A stretch of DNA of 7,029 nucleotides from Nitrospinaceae bacterium (GTDB lineage Bacteria > Nitrospinota > Nitrospinia > Nitrospinales > Nitrospinaceae), in contig JAJDAX010000036.1 of assembly GCA_029261615.1 (NCBI GenBank), positions 1 through 7,029 of the forward strand. The letters run 5' to 3'. The notes under the pieces were generated by a model. That model was not told the DNA's origin, made no database searches, and worked only from the letters and a program-made list of their open reading frames with translations. The translations under genes and the position numbers were made by a program. The stretch's first letter is position 1. Each line of letters begins with the position of its first letter. Positions 1-6,074 of the stretch are shown piece by piece.

Positions 1-27
1 AGCCTTCAATTGCAGTTTACCGGGGGG

Positions 28-33
28 TATGAT
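28..33 (+). promoter_or_regulatory. Candidate -10 box for tyrS
   Basis: TATGAT matches the sigma70 -10 consensus at five of six positions and lies 32 nt before the tyrS ATG. The hexamer 17 nt upstream (TTCAAT, 5-10) matches the -35 consensus at only three positions, so the assignment rests on the -10 box and on position. The implied leader would be short (about 25 nt), A/C-rich and without a Shine-Dalgarno sequence. Confidence 0.4.
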
Positions 34-65
34 AGCGTTCAATTCCTGTTCAACCAAACAAACTT

Positions 66-1277
66 ATGCGACCTTTAAACGAACAAATCGAGATCATCAA
101 ACGCGGGGCCGTCGAGGTTATCGACGAAAAGGATTTTACCGCGCGTTTGGAGAAGTCTATCAAAACGGGAAAACCTCTGCGCATCAAGGCCGGGTTTGAT
201 CCGACAGCACCGGACCTGCACCTGGGCCATACGGTGCTATTGCACAAGATGCGGCACTTTCAGGAGTTGGGACATGAGGTTGTGTTCCTGGTAGGCGATT
301 TCACCGGAATCATTGGCGACCCTACGGGAAAATCCGAAACCCGCAAAAGCCTCACGCCGGAAGAGGTCAGTGAAAACGCCAAGACTTATCTTGAGCAGGT
401 TTTTAAAATTCTCGACCGCGACAAGACAATAGTGATGTTTAACAGCGAATGGATGAACAAGCTGACTCCGGTAGACTTCATCAACCTCGCCGCCAAGTAC
501 ACCGTGGCTCGTATGATTGAACGCGACGATTTCCAGAAACGCCTGGCGGCCAACCTGCCGATCTCCCTGCACGAATTGTTGTATCCCCTGATTCAAGGCT
601 ACGATTCGGTCGTGATGCAATCGGACGTGGAACTGGGCGGGACCGATCAAAAGTTTAATTTGCTGGTAGGCCGTGACCTGCAGCGCGCACATGGTCAAGT
701 CCCTCAAAACATCCTGACAATGCCGCTTCTGGAAGGCACCGACGGCGTTAATAAAATGAGCAAGAGCCTGAACAACAGCATTGGGGTACTCGACTCCGGC
801 AGTGAAATGTTCGGCAAGATCATGTCCATTTCAGACGATCTGATGTGGCGTTACTATGAATTGCTCAGTGAGATATCGACCGAGGAGTTGGCGAAGTTAA
901 AACAGGATGCCAGCTCCGGTGCGCTCAATCCTAAAATAGCGAAGGTGCAACTGGGGCGCGAGCTGGTAACGCGATACCATTCGGAAGACGTCGCGGATAA
1001 AGCGGTTCAGGAATTTGAAAATGTGTTCAAGAAGAAAGAACTTCCAGATGAGGTTCCGGAGTTTCCCGGCTGGGGAAGTGAAAGTTGGCCGGTTTGGAAA
1101 GTGTTGAAGGAAAGTGCGTTGTGCTCTACCACTTCAGATGCGAGGCGGATGATTAAGCAGGGCGCCGTGTCCATCGATGGTGAGAAAGTAACCGATGAAA
1201 ACCATGAAATTTCAGGAGACCGCAACTGCCTGATCAAAGTCGGCAAGAAGCGGTTCCTGAAAATTACGGTAGGCTGA
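66..1277 (+). CDS. tyrS: Tyrosyl-tRNA synthetase (TyrRS)
   Basis: Cytoplasmic class Ic aminoacyl-tRNA synthetase that attaches tyrosine to tRNA-Tyr in an ATP-dependent reaction. The 403-aa product has the full architecture. The Rossmann catalytic domain carries the HIGH-type signature HLGH at residues 52-55, preceded by the [10 protein letters not shown] block. The tyrosine-binding region has YPLIQGYD (173-180) and DVELGGTDQ (187-195). The KMSKS loop is exact at 230-234. A C-terminal S4 RNA-binding domain covers about 343-402. Length and the [10 protein letters not shown] block (84-93) fit the longer bacterial TyrRS subgroup rather than the E. coli type, which is a family-level judgement. The ATG at 66 gives the expected N-terminus, though no Shine-Dalgarno sequence precedes it. 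The gene is apparently monocistronic and converges on the next gene with a 5-nt gap. No T-box leader can be seen in the 65 nt available upstream. Confidence 0.97.
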   Translation: MRPLNEQIEIIKRGAVEVIDEKDFTARLEKSIKTGKPLRIKAGFDPTAPDLHLGHTVLLHKMRHFQELGHEVVFLVGDFTGIIGDPTGKSETRKSLTPEEVSENAKTYLEQVFKILDRDKTIVMFNSEWMNKLTPVDFINLAAKYTVARMIERDDFQKRLAANLPISLHELLYPLIQGYDSVVMQSDVELGGTDQKFNLLVGRDLQRAHGQVPQNILTMPLLEGTDGVNKMSKSLNNSIGVLDSGSEMFGKIMSISDDLMWRYYELLSEISTEELAKLKQDASSGALNPKIAKVQLGRELVTRYHSEDVADKAVQEFENVFKKKELPDEVPEFPGWGSESWPVWKVLKESALCSTTSDARRMIKQGAVSIDGEKVTDENHEISGDRNCLIKVGKKRFLKITVG

Positions 1278-1287
1278 CCCGGTCAGC
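1273..1287. repeat. Palindrome spanning two convergent stop codons
   Basis: The sequence GCTGACC-C-GGTCAGC is a perfect 7-bp inverted repeat around position 1280. Its left arm contains the tyrS TGA (1275-1277) and its right arm contains the complement of the TGA of the minus-strand gene (1283-1285). As RNA it could form a six-pair stem with a CCG loop from either strand. Only a short T stretch follows on the plus side (1289-1291), so it is at best a weak bidirectional terminator. Confidence 0.5.
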
Positions 1288-2461
1288 GTTTACTGCGAAT
1301 GCGGTGGCCGGGCAAAATAGGCTCGGAAACATCGAGGATCATCGCAGTGGAAGATTTATCACCCACCTTGACCACCACCAGATCACCGATTACGCGGTCA
1401 ATCGACATGCGAGGCTCCGGATCAACTATTTTTTCAACGTGGTTGATGAGGCTCCGTTTTACGTCTTTTTCTTCTTTGGCTGCCGCAATAATGTTGAAGC
1501 GATCTCCCGGCCGCAAGTTTTGTCCTTTGCCAAGATCGATATATACGAAATCCCGCTCACTGCTCATTAAATAACCTTCGCGGCTCTCCATAATTACGCC
1601 TGACAGGTTTTTGGAACGACTAGGCGCATTTTCCCTCAGCATTGCAGGAAGGTTTTTTGGATAAGGCGCAACAAACGCTCCACGGGGAATGGTTTCGATC
1701 ATTTCGAGAACCTCGGCACGGGCTCTCCCAGCATCCACTTCCTTGACTTCAAGAATACCGACAACGCGCAGCATATCGCCCCTGTTTTCCCCTCTGGCAA
1801 TCATCAACTCGTCAAACCAATCGAATCTTTTCTTCCAGACACCGGTTTCACCAGTGCCAATTTTCATATCCCACATGTCATTGGCAACCCCGCCTTCCCG
1901 TGTTTTCAGGTAAGGATGGTCTGATTTAAGCGGGTGCCGGACAGGCACTTCAGTTTCGTAACCCTGATTGAAGTTCTCGTTGATCACATAAGCCAACATC
2001 TTATCGCCGGGCTTGAGTCCCTTGTTGGTCCCAATGTCGAGATCCACTATTTCAAAGTTGATCGCATGGGTCCAGAAGCCTTCATTCCTAATGATCGAGC
2101 CAAAGGGGGTGTGTTCATCGATCAAATATCCAGAACGAATGTATTCCCCCAGAGTGACAAGAGGCAGTTCCTCATTAAAAAAGAGCTGTGTTGGAGGTCC
2201 TGCAGAAGTAACCTGTTTTGAAATCACCTCAGGACCCGGTAAGCGGGCGGCCACCTGCATGGGATTTTCCGCCTCTCCCTTGGGCATTGCCTTCTCAGAA
2301 TCGTTCAGGTCGCCACGGTAAAGAGGCAACATGTCGGATCCTGTGGTCAGTTCCGCCATCACCTCGGGTTCTGCCTGTGCGGGCCCTGCCGCCACCAGAA
2401 CCAAAAAGCTCATAATAGTCAAGTAGTTGAAGACCAAACACTTTCGCGTTTTGTGCCGCAT
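1283..2461 (-). CDS. Exported protein with two FlgT C-terminal-like domains
   Basis: Unnamed exported protein of 392 aa. An in-frame TTG lies at 2479, but a strong AGGAG (complement of 2471-2475) sits 9 nt before the ATG at 2461, so I chose the ATG. Residues 1-30 form a Sec signal peptide: basic n-region, hydrophobic core, cleavage probably after AQA. A Pro/Glu-rich segment follows (about 31-90). Two similar blocks can then be read. The first (about 136-267) has IDLDIG-like strands, GLKPGDKMLAYV (148-159), VVGILEVKEV and a terminal hydrophobic strand. The second (about 304-390) has VYIDLGKGQNLRPGDRF (306-322), VIGDLVVVKV (357-366), a STAMI strand and a final GHRI. The order 'YIDxG...LxxGDxF...iGxlvVxxV...StAxI...i.pGxxv' resembles the C-terminal domain of FlgT and related envelope proteins. 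No enzymatic motif is seen. A cell-envelope or LysM-associated role is a guess. The gene is divergent from rpmH and convergent with tyrS. Confidence 0.8.
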   Translation of the reverse strand: MRHKTRKCLVFNYLTIMSFLVLVAAGPAQAEPEVMAELTTGSDMLPLYRGDLNDSEKAMPKGEAENPMQVAARLPGPEVISKQVTSAGPPTQLFFNEELPLVTLGEYIRSGYLIDEHTPFGSIIRNEGFWTHAINFEIVDLDIGTNKGLKPGDKMLAYVINENFNQGYETEVPVRHPLKSDHPYLKTREGGVANDMWDMKIGTGETGVWKKRFDWFDELMIARGENRGDMLRVVGILEVKEVDAGRARAEVLEMIETIPRGAFVAPYPKNLPAMLRENAPSRSKNLSGVIMESREGYLMSSERDFVYIDLGKGQNLRPGDRFNIIAAAKEEKDVKRSLINHVEKIVDPEPRMSIDRVIGDLVVVKVGDKSSTAMILDVSEPILPGHRIRSKR

Positions 2462-2515
2462 GGTCGCGTTCTCCTGCAAATGGTAATGTCCTGCCCCTGG
2501 GACAGAATTTAACCA

Positions 2516-2540
2516 AATTTACATTATTTTTGGGTAAATT
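2516..2540. repeat. 7-bp inverted repeat, possible operator
   Basis: AATTTAC (2516-2522) and GTAAATT (2534-2540) form a perfect dyad with an 11-nt centre. The centre contains the candidate minus-strand -10 (complement of 2523-2528). The 9-mer AAATTTACA recurs at 2672-2680, just before the rpmH -35. The sequence is AT-rich, so chance is a serious alternative. Confidence 0.3.
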
Positions 2541-2620
2541 AGATGGTACCAGATATTTCCTGTTTGTAAACCTGAAAAACCACTCAAGTCAAAATAATTC
2601 AGTGAGATAATGCGAAATCC

Positions 2621-2639
2621 CCAAAATACGGCCTTTTGG
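2621..2639. repeat. 6-bp inverted repeat upstream of rpmH promoter
   Basis: CCAAAA (2621-2626) and TTTTGG (2634-2639) are exact complements around a 7-nt centre. It could be a hairpin or a protein site. No T tract follows, so it is not a clear terminator. Function unknown. Confidence 0.25.
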
Positions 2640-2648
2640 AAGTGCTGT

Positions 2649-2670
2649 GGAGGTGCGGGATGTAACCTCC
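2649..2670. repeat. GGAGGT/ACCTCC dyad upstream of rpmH promoter
   Basis: GGAGGT (2649-2654) and ACCTCC (2665-2670) are perfect inverted copies separated by 10 nt. The dyad ends 21 nt before the -35 box of the rpmH promoter, a position compatible with a transcription-factor site. No known regulator is implied by the sequence. Confidence 0.35.
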
Positions 2671-2691
2671 TAAATTTACAGGTTTTCTCCC

Positions 2692-2720
2692 TTGACAGGT
2701 GCCGGGTCCAATGGAATAAT
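2692..2720 (+). promoter_or_regulatory. Strong sigma70 promoter of the rpmH cluster
   Basis: A perfect -35 TTGACA (2692-2697), an ideal 17-nt spacer and AATAAT (2715-2720, five of six matches) make this the best promoter in the window. The expected transcription start is near 2727, giving an untranslated leader of about 85 nt before rpmH. A strong promoter suits a ribosomal-protein gene and probably drives rpmH-rnpA-yidD-yidC as one unit, since the intergenic gaps downstream are 2, 36 and 16 nt. Confidence 0.8.
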
Positions 2721-2811
2721 CCCTGTTTCAACCTTCAACGTGGTTCGCCCCGGGAATCGTTTGATTTGCCCGGAAAACAGTGCAAACCCACCTTACTGAT
2801 ACCTATTAAAC

Positions 2812-2946
2812 ATGAAACGAACTTTTCAACCGAATAACCTAAAACGTAAGCGCACACATGGGTTCCGATCCCGAATGGCCACGGCCGCGGGTCGCCGGGT
2901 ACTCTCCAACCGCCGCCGCAAAGGACGCAAAAGCCTCACGGTTTAA
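2812..2946 (+). CDS. rpmH: 50S ribosomal protein L34
   Basis: L34 is a small, very basic protein of the large ribosomal subunit that packs against 23S rRNA. The 44-aa product has the family's usual length and signature: it begins [18 protein letters not shown], continues with [20 protein letters not shown] and ends KSLTV. The frame overlaps a longer spurious frame and is easily overlooked. The start is fixed by the invariant MKRTFQP N-terminus, although no Shine-Dalgarno sequence is visible upstream. It is the first gene of the cluster, behind the strong promoter at 2692-2720, and is followed after only 2 nt by rnpA, the classical arrangement. Confidence 0.97.
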   Translation: MKRTFQPNNLKRKRTHGFRSRMATAAGRRVLSNRRRKGRKSLTV

Positions 2947-2948
2947 CC

Positions 2949-3290
2949 ATGGGGCAGCAAACCTTTCCCAAGGAAAACCGGCTTCTGGCCCGACCCGATT
3001 TCAAACGGGTGATGGACCTTGGGCGAAAACGGCGCGTCGATAAACTTTGCATCCTGTTTTTCCTCCCGAATGACACTGGCCGGAAACGGCTGGGCATCAT
3101 TGCATCCAAAAAGGTAGGAAACGCCGTCGAGCGAAACCGCGCCAAGAGGAAGATCCGGGAAGTGTTCCGCCGCAACCAGGACCGGTTTGAATCCGGCATG
3201 GATATTGTGGTGGTTTCCGGGAAACCCGTGGTGAAGGCCCTGTTTGGAGAAATTGAACACAGTATCCTGTCCCATTTGCCCGGGTCCTGA
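2949..3290 (+). CDS. rnpA: Ribonuclease P protein component
   Basis: Protein subunit of RNase P, which assists the catalytic RNA in removing the 5' leader of precursor tRNAs. The 113-aa product matches the family's size. It opens with the typical ENRLLARPDFKRV block (residues 9-21). The conserved RNR region is at 62-71 (RNRAKRKIRE), preceded by the KKVGNAVE strand-helix (54-61). A later hydrophobic strand reads DIVVVSG (85-91). The ATG lies 2 nt after the rpmH stop with no Shine-Dalgarno sequence, so translation is probably coupled to rpmH. An alternative start inside rpmH is conceivable, as seen in some lineages, but the ATG already gives a normal N-terminus. Confidence 0.96.
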   Translation: MGQQTFPKENRLLARPDFKRVMDLGRKRRVDKLCILFFLPNDTGRKRLGIIASKKVGNAVERNRAKRKIREVFRRNQDRFESGMDIVVVSGKPVVKALFGEIEHSILSHLPGS

Positions 3291-3326
3291 ATTGAGCGCA
3301 CATTTAAAGATAATCCAGAAAACCCA

Positions 3327-3539
3327 ATGCTGAATTCCATCCTGAAAACCGCAGTGCGAGGATATCGCTATTTCATTTCCCCTTTGATGGGTCCGTGTTG
3401 CCGATTCAATCCCACGTGTTCGCAGTTTGCCCTGGAGGCGCTGGACCGGTTTCCGTTCTGGCGCGCGATCCCGATGATCTTCCTCCGTATATCAAAGTGC
3501 CACCCCTTCCATAAGGGTGGGTACGATCCTGTGAACTGA
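3327..3539 (+). CDS. yidD: Membrane protein insertion efficiency factor YidD
   Basis: YidD is a small inner-membrane-associated protein that aids YidC-dependent membrane protein insertion. The 70-aa product has the full family signature: an amphipathic N-terminus with [13 protein letters not shown] (residues 11-23), [16 protein letters not shown] (24-39) and the C-terminal RISKCHP (54-60) with GGYDPV (64-69). Cysteines are at 24, 25, 31 and 58; C24, C31 and C58 lie in the usual family positions. The gene is 36 nt after rnpA and 16 nt before yidC. No Shine-Dalgarno sequence precedes the ATG. The reading frame is the same as that of rnpA, separated by the rnpA stop. Confidence 0.96.
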   Translation: MLNSILKTAVRGYRYFISPLMGPCCRFNPTCSQFALEALDRFPFWRAIPMIFLRISKCHPFHKGGYDPVN

Positions 3540-3540
3540 C

Positions 3541-3548
3541 GAGGGAGA
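3541..3548 (+). promoter_or_regulatory. Ribosome binding site for yidC TTG start
   Basis: GAGGGAGA lies directly after the yidD stop and 7 nt before TTG at 3556. It supports this TTG as the yidC start, since no in-frame ATG occurs before the first membrane segment. Confidence 0.7.
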
Positions 3549-3555
3549 CACCTGC

Positions 3556-5304
3556 TTGGAAAACCGACTGCTCATTGCCTGCCTCCTTTCGCTCGGAGTT
3601 TTTGTACTCTGGGGATGGCTGATGTCCGTTGTTCAGCCGCAACCGCCCCAGGTAGATCCCAATTCTGCACCTATTGAAGAAACTGCAGAAGCGCCTGCCG
3701 ACTTGGAGAAAAAACAATTCAAGCCAGCAGACGATGCCATGCCGATTCCTTCGAAAATTGAGGAGCCTGCTGAGGAAGCACCTCTGGAATCGTTGATTCC
3801 TTCAACGAACAACACCGAACAGGAAACGATTGAAGGCGAAGAAGAAACTGCTGAAGAACACTCATCAACACCACCAACCCCTACAGTGCAGGACATCCCG
3901 GAACGAACGATTGAGGTGATCAGCGGTGCTCTCACCTATACGCTGTCAAACCGCGGCGGGGTAATCCATTCCGTGGGTAGCCTCCACATGAAAAGTATGA
4001 AGGGCCAAGCGGCCGAACTTACCCCCCACGAAGAGGGCGAAATCTACCCGCTGACTCTGATGACCGATCACACAGGGATGAACAAGGCGTTGGCGCAATC
4101 GATTTACCAGACCGACGCGCCCCCGACCCAAATCGTTGATGAGGGCAACTCAAAAGTCATCGTAAGTTTTCATCTGAAACATTCCACCGGACTCACCGTC
4201 GATCGCATCTACACGTTTGAGAAGGGCAATCCCATTTTCAAGGTAGAGAACAAAATAGATGGTCGTGTGTTTGCTGGTGAAAACCTGCAATACCGGATGC
4301 TGTGGGGACCTGGTCTCGGTGGCGCCAAGGAATCGCAGGCGGACTACATCATATTTTCCGGACCGACAACTTTCCTCAATAACGAAAGGGTCGAGACGCA
4401 TCCAGGTGACATGACTGAGGACCGGGTGGTGCACTCCGGCGATCTCAAGTGGACAGGGTTCCAGAATAAATATTTCGCCGCCGCCCTGTTGCCTGTCGAT
4501 GGCATCAAATCAGGTGTGGTGGAAAAACACGGCGATAAAGAAGTTTACGTCGGCTTGCAAATGGAATCTACGCAATCCAGTGCGTCGTCAATTTCACGAG
4601 TGTATGTCGGCACCAAGGAATTGGAATTGTTGGAAAATGCGGGCGACCATCTGGTGCGCCTGATCGACTACGGCTGGTTCGGTAACAAGTTTGCCTTCAT
4701 GGTGAAACCCATCCTCAAGGCGCTCAACTTTTTCTACGGACTCACGGGCAATTACGGCTGGTCGATCATCTTTCTGACCTTCGTCATCAAACTGCTGTTC
4801 TTCCCGCTGACACACAAAAGTTTTAAATCGATGAAGGGCATGCAGAAGGTTCAGCCCTACGTCAAAATTATTCAGGAACGACACAAGGGTGACCGGCAGA
4901 AAATGACGGAAGAGATGATGGACCTCTACCGCAAACACAACGTCAGCCCGATGGGCGGCTGTCTGCCGATGCTATTGCAGATCCCGGTGTTCATCGCCTT
5001 GTATCACGCGCTGTTCTTTTCGATTGAGCTACGCGGCGCACCCTTCATGCTGTGGATCACCGACCTGTCAGAAAAAGACCCCTACTTCGTAACCCCTGTA
5101 ATCATGGGCGCGACCATGATCCTTCAGCAGAAAATGACACCGACCGCGATGGACCCGATGCAGGCCAAGATCATGATGATGATGCCGATCGTGTTCACCT
5201 TCCTGTTCATCACCTTCCCCGCAGGACTGGTCATCTACTGGACCATCAACAACATCCTGACCATCTCCCAGCAGTACTATATTTATAAAATAGCCAAAGA
5301 TTAG
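3556..5304 (+). CDS. yidC: Membrane protein insertase YidC
   Basis: Inner-membrane insertase that places membrane proteins alone or together with SecYEG. The 582-aa product is of the Gram-negative type. TM1 covers about 5-26. A Pro/Glu/Thr-rich acidic linker follows (about 27-115), then the large periplasmic beta-sandwich domain (about 118-370). The conserved 60-kDa insertase core is about 383-580. In the core, NYGWSIIFLTFVIKLLFFPLT (399-419) carries K412 where E. coli has the hydrophilic-groove Arg366. The cytoplasmic helical hairpin is about 420-462, followed by SPMGGCLPMLLQIPVFIALY (464-483). Two further hydrophobic regions lead to FPAGLVIYW and the end. The C-tail is short and not strongly basic. 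The start is TTG, supported by GAGGGAGA. It is last in the rpmH-rnpA-yidD-yidC unit. Confidence 0.97.
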   Translation: MENRLLIACLLSLGVFVLWGWLMSVVQPQPPQVDPNSAPIEETAEAPADLEKKQFKPADDAMPIPSKIEEPAEEAPLESLIPSTNNTEQETIEGEEETAEEHSSTPPTPTVQDIPERTIEVISGALTYTLSNRGGVIHSVGSLHMKSMKGQAAELTPHEEGEIYPLTLMTDHTGMNKALAQSIYQTDAPPTQIVDEGNSKVIVSFHLKHSTGLTVDRIYTFEKGNPIFKVENKIDGRVFAGENLQYRMLWGPGLGGAKESQADYIIFSGPTTFLNNERVETHPGDMTEDRVVHSGDLKWTGFQNKYFAAALLPVDGIKSGVVEKHGDKEVYVGLQMESTQSSASSISRVYVGTKELELLENAGDHLVRLIDYGWFGNKFAFMVKPILKALNFFYGLTGNYGWSIIFLTFVIKLLFFPLTHKSFKSMKGMQKVQPYVKIIQERHKGDRQKMTEEMMDLYRKHNVSPMGGCLPMLLQIPVFIALYHALFFSIELRGAPFMLWITDLSEKDPYFVTPVIMGATMILQQKMTPTAMDPMQAKIMMMMPIVFTFLFITFPAGLVIYWTINNILTISQQYYIYKIAKD

Positions 5305-5344
5305 TGCTCGGCGCACGGCCAACAGAAAAGCAAAAATACGTGTG

Positions 5345-5460
5345 TCGTTCTGAGCGGAGCCCTTCGACTAGTTTAGGATAAACTCCTAATCTTTCCTTTG
5401 CTTTGGGGCCTATACAGTATTCCCACTTGAAAAGGGGGACGCGAAGCAGAGGGATTTAAC
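5345..5460. repeat. Degenerate dispersed-repeat-like sequence
   Basis: Two segments resemble intergenic repeats that I recall from many bacterial genomes. The first (5346-5389) has TTCTGAGCGGAGC, CCCTTCGACTAG and two overlapping perfect dyads: AGTTTA/TAAACT (5370-5375, 5379-5384) and TTAGGA/TCCTAA (5373-5378, 5384-5389). The second (about 5425-5460) reads TTGAAAAGGGGGAC, then GAGGGATTTAAC, like the 'aaagggggattta' type. Only one copy lies in this window, so repeat status rests on recollection and cannot be tested here. Confidence 0.45.
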
Positions 5461-5542
5461 AAAGTTGCAGTTAAATAAAGACGCGCACTATCAAATATTA
5501 TTTTGTTATGACCTATCCAGATAAAACCAACCACCCGATCGC

Positions 5543-5571
5543 TTGACTTCATACCCCCGATTTATTAGGCT
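5543..5571 (+). promoter_or_regulatory. Candidate promoter for the small exported-protein gene
   Basis: TTGACT (5543-5548) matches the -35 consensus at five positions. At 17 nt, TAGGCT (5566-5571) matches the -10 at three. It would give a leader of about 30 nt. The weak -10 keeps confidence low. Confidence 0.35.
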
Positions 5572-5608
5572 GAATTCATCCAAAACACCAAGCCCATTAG
5601 GAGCTTCA

Positions 5609-5998
5609 ATGAAAAAGCTCATCCTGATTCTTGCCATTGCCATCCTGATCCCATCAACTGCCTCTGCCACACGATTACATCATAAAGCGGACTACGAAAA
5701 CGAGTGGTGTCGTGCAAAAGGCGGCGTCACATCATACCCTTTGCCAGACAGGTCCCGCGTGGATTGCCTGTTAGAAGATTACACCGTTGAGTTCAGCTTT
5801 GCCGACGAGTGGGCCGAGTGTATCGGGCACGCACTGTATTACGCGCAAGTGACAGGAAGAGATCCGGCCTGCGGGTTGATTATGGAGCACGGTGAAGCGG
5901 ACGAACCATTTCTGAAACGCCTGCTCATATCAATCAAGGACAGCTCCCACCGCTGGAGAGTCTGGAAAGTAGAACCGGACATCATCGACGGGGAGTAA
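5609..5998 (+). CDS. Small exported protein, PD-(D/E)XK nuclease-like
   Basis: Exported protein of 129 aa. The frame opens further upstream, but AGGAG at 5599-5603, 5 nt before the ATG at 5609, and the clean signal peptide (residues 1-20, MKKLILIL..., cleavage after ASA) fix this start. The mature part has four cysteines (34, 53, 71, 88), which could form disulfides in the periplasm. Its core reads LPDRSRVDCLL (45-55), YTVEFSFADEWAECIGHALYYA (58-79), TGRDPACGLIME (82-93). The pattern D52...E61-x-S63...W68-A-E70...G73-x-A-L-Y-Y-A resembles small PD-(D/E)XK-fold proteins, in which a metal-binding Asp is followed by ExD or ExK on the next strand and a GQALYYA helix. Here S63 replaces the usual Asp/Lys, E67 stands where related proteins, as I recall them, often have Lys, and H74 replaces Gln. 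Catalysis is therefore uncertain. Function unknown; the fold match is my inference. Confidence 0.75.
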   Translation: MKKLILILAIAILIPSTASATRLHHKADYENEWCRAKGGVTSYPLPDRSRVDCLLEDYTVEFSFADEWAECIGHALYYAQVTGRDPACGLIMEHGEADEPFLKRLLISIKDSSHRWRVWKVEPDIIDGE

Positions 5999-6002
5999 AT
6001 TT

Positions 6003-6074
6003 ATGTATGGGTCATGTTTATGTTTGGTCGAAGGTTTCAAACCTTGCTTTAATTTCCTGGTTTTTTTATTTTGA
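6003..6074 (+). CDS. Possible 23-aa leader peptide overlapping the barrel gene
   Basis: A short frame of 23 codons begins with ATG at 6003. GGGGAG (5990-5995), at the end of the preceding gene, gives it a good Shine-Dalgarno sequence with 7-nt spacing. Its stop TGA (6072-6074) overlaps the TTG start of the next gene (6071-6073) as TTGA. The downstream gene has no ribosome binding site of its own, so the peptide could serve translational coupling. The product (MYGSCLCLVEGF, then a hydrophobic FNFLVFLF end) resembles nothing I know. It may be a chance frame. Confidence 0.4.
   Translation: MYGSCLCLVEGFKPCFNFLVFLF

Larger units (their letters stand above)
2462..2811. other. Divergent intergenic region with promoters and TTTAC sites
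   Basis: This 350-nt gap separates the minus-strand exported-protein gene from rpmH. It holds the strong rpmH promoter (2692-2720), three short perfect inverted repeats (2516-2540, 2621-2639, 2649-2670) and a repeated TTTAC/GTAAA motif. For the minus-strand gene the best -10 candidate is AATAAT (complement of 2523-2528), without a good -35. A second plus-strand candidate is TGAGATAAT at 2603-2611, which reads as an extended -10. The left part is AT-rich. I found no DnaA boxes of the TTATNCACA type, so there is no evidence for oriC despite the rpmH neighbourhood, and no credible coding frame. Confidence 0.5.
5305..5608. other. Intergenic region after yidC, no gene seen
   Basis: This 304-nt gap has no convincing coding frame. 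It contains repeat-like sequence (5345-5460), an AT-rich stretch (about 5460-5530) and a candidate promoter (5543-5571) for the next gene. A weak GTGC/GCAC dyad just after the yidC stop is not followed by a T tract, so I do not call a terminator. Confidence 0.5.

Noticed and set aside
2462..2479. Upstream TTG start for the minus-strand gene at 2479
   Set aside because: The AGGAG ribosome site lies between this TTG and the ATG at 2461, and the signal peptide is normal from the ATG.
2462..2811. Possible oriC, because rpmH often lies beside dnaA and the origin
   Set aside because: No TTATNCACA-type DnaA boxes could be found on either strand, and no dnaA or dnaN is present.
2858..3043. 61-codon frame overlapping rpmH and rnpA
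   Set aside because: It is the wrong frame across two certain genes; rpmH (2812-2946) explains the region.
4594..4938. Long antisense frame inside yidC, and similar ones in tyrS
   Set aside because: These are shadows of well-supported genes, with no ribosome site or family resemblance.
5302..5330. Intrinsic terminator after yidC
   Set aside because: Only a 4-bp GTGC/GCAC stem is present and no T tract follows.
5543..5608. N-terminal extension of the small exported protein from TTG at 5543
   Set aside because: It would bury the signal peptide behind 22 residues and ignore the AGGAG before the ATG at 5609.
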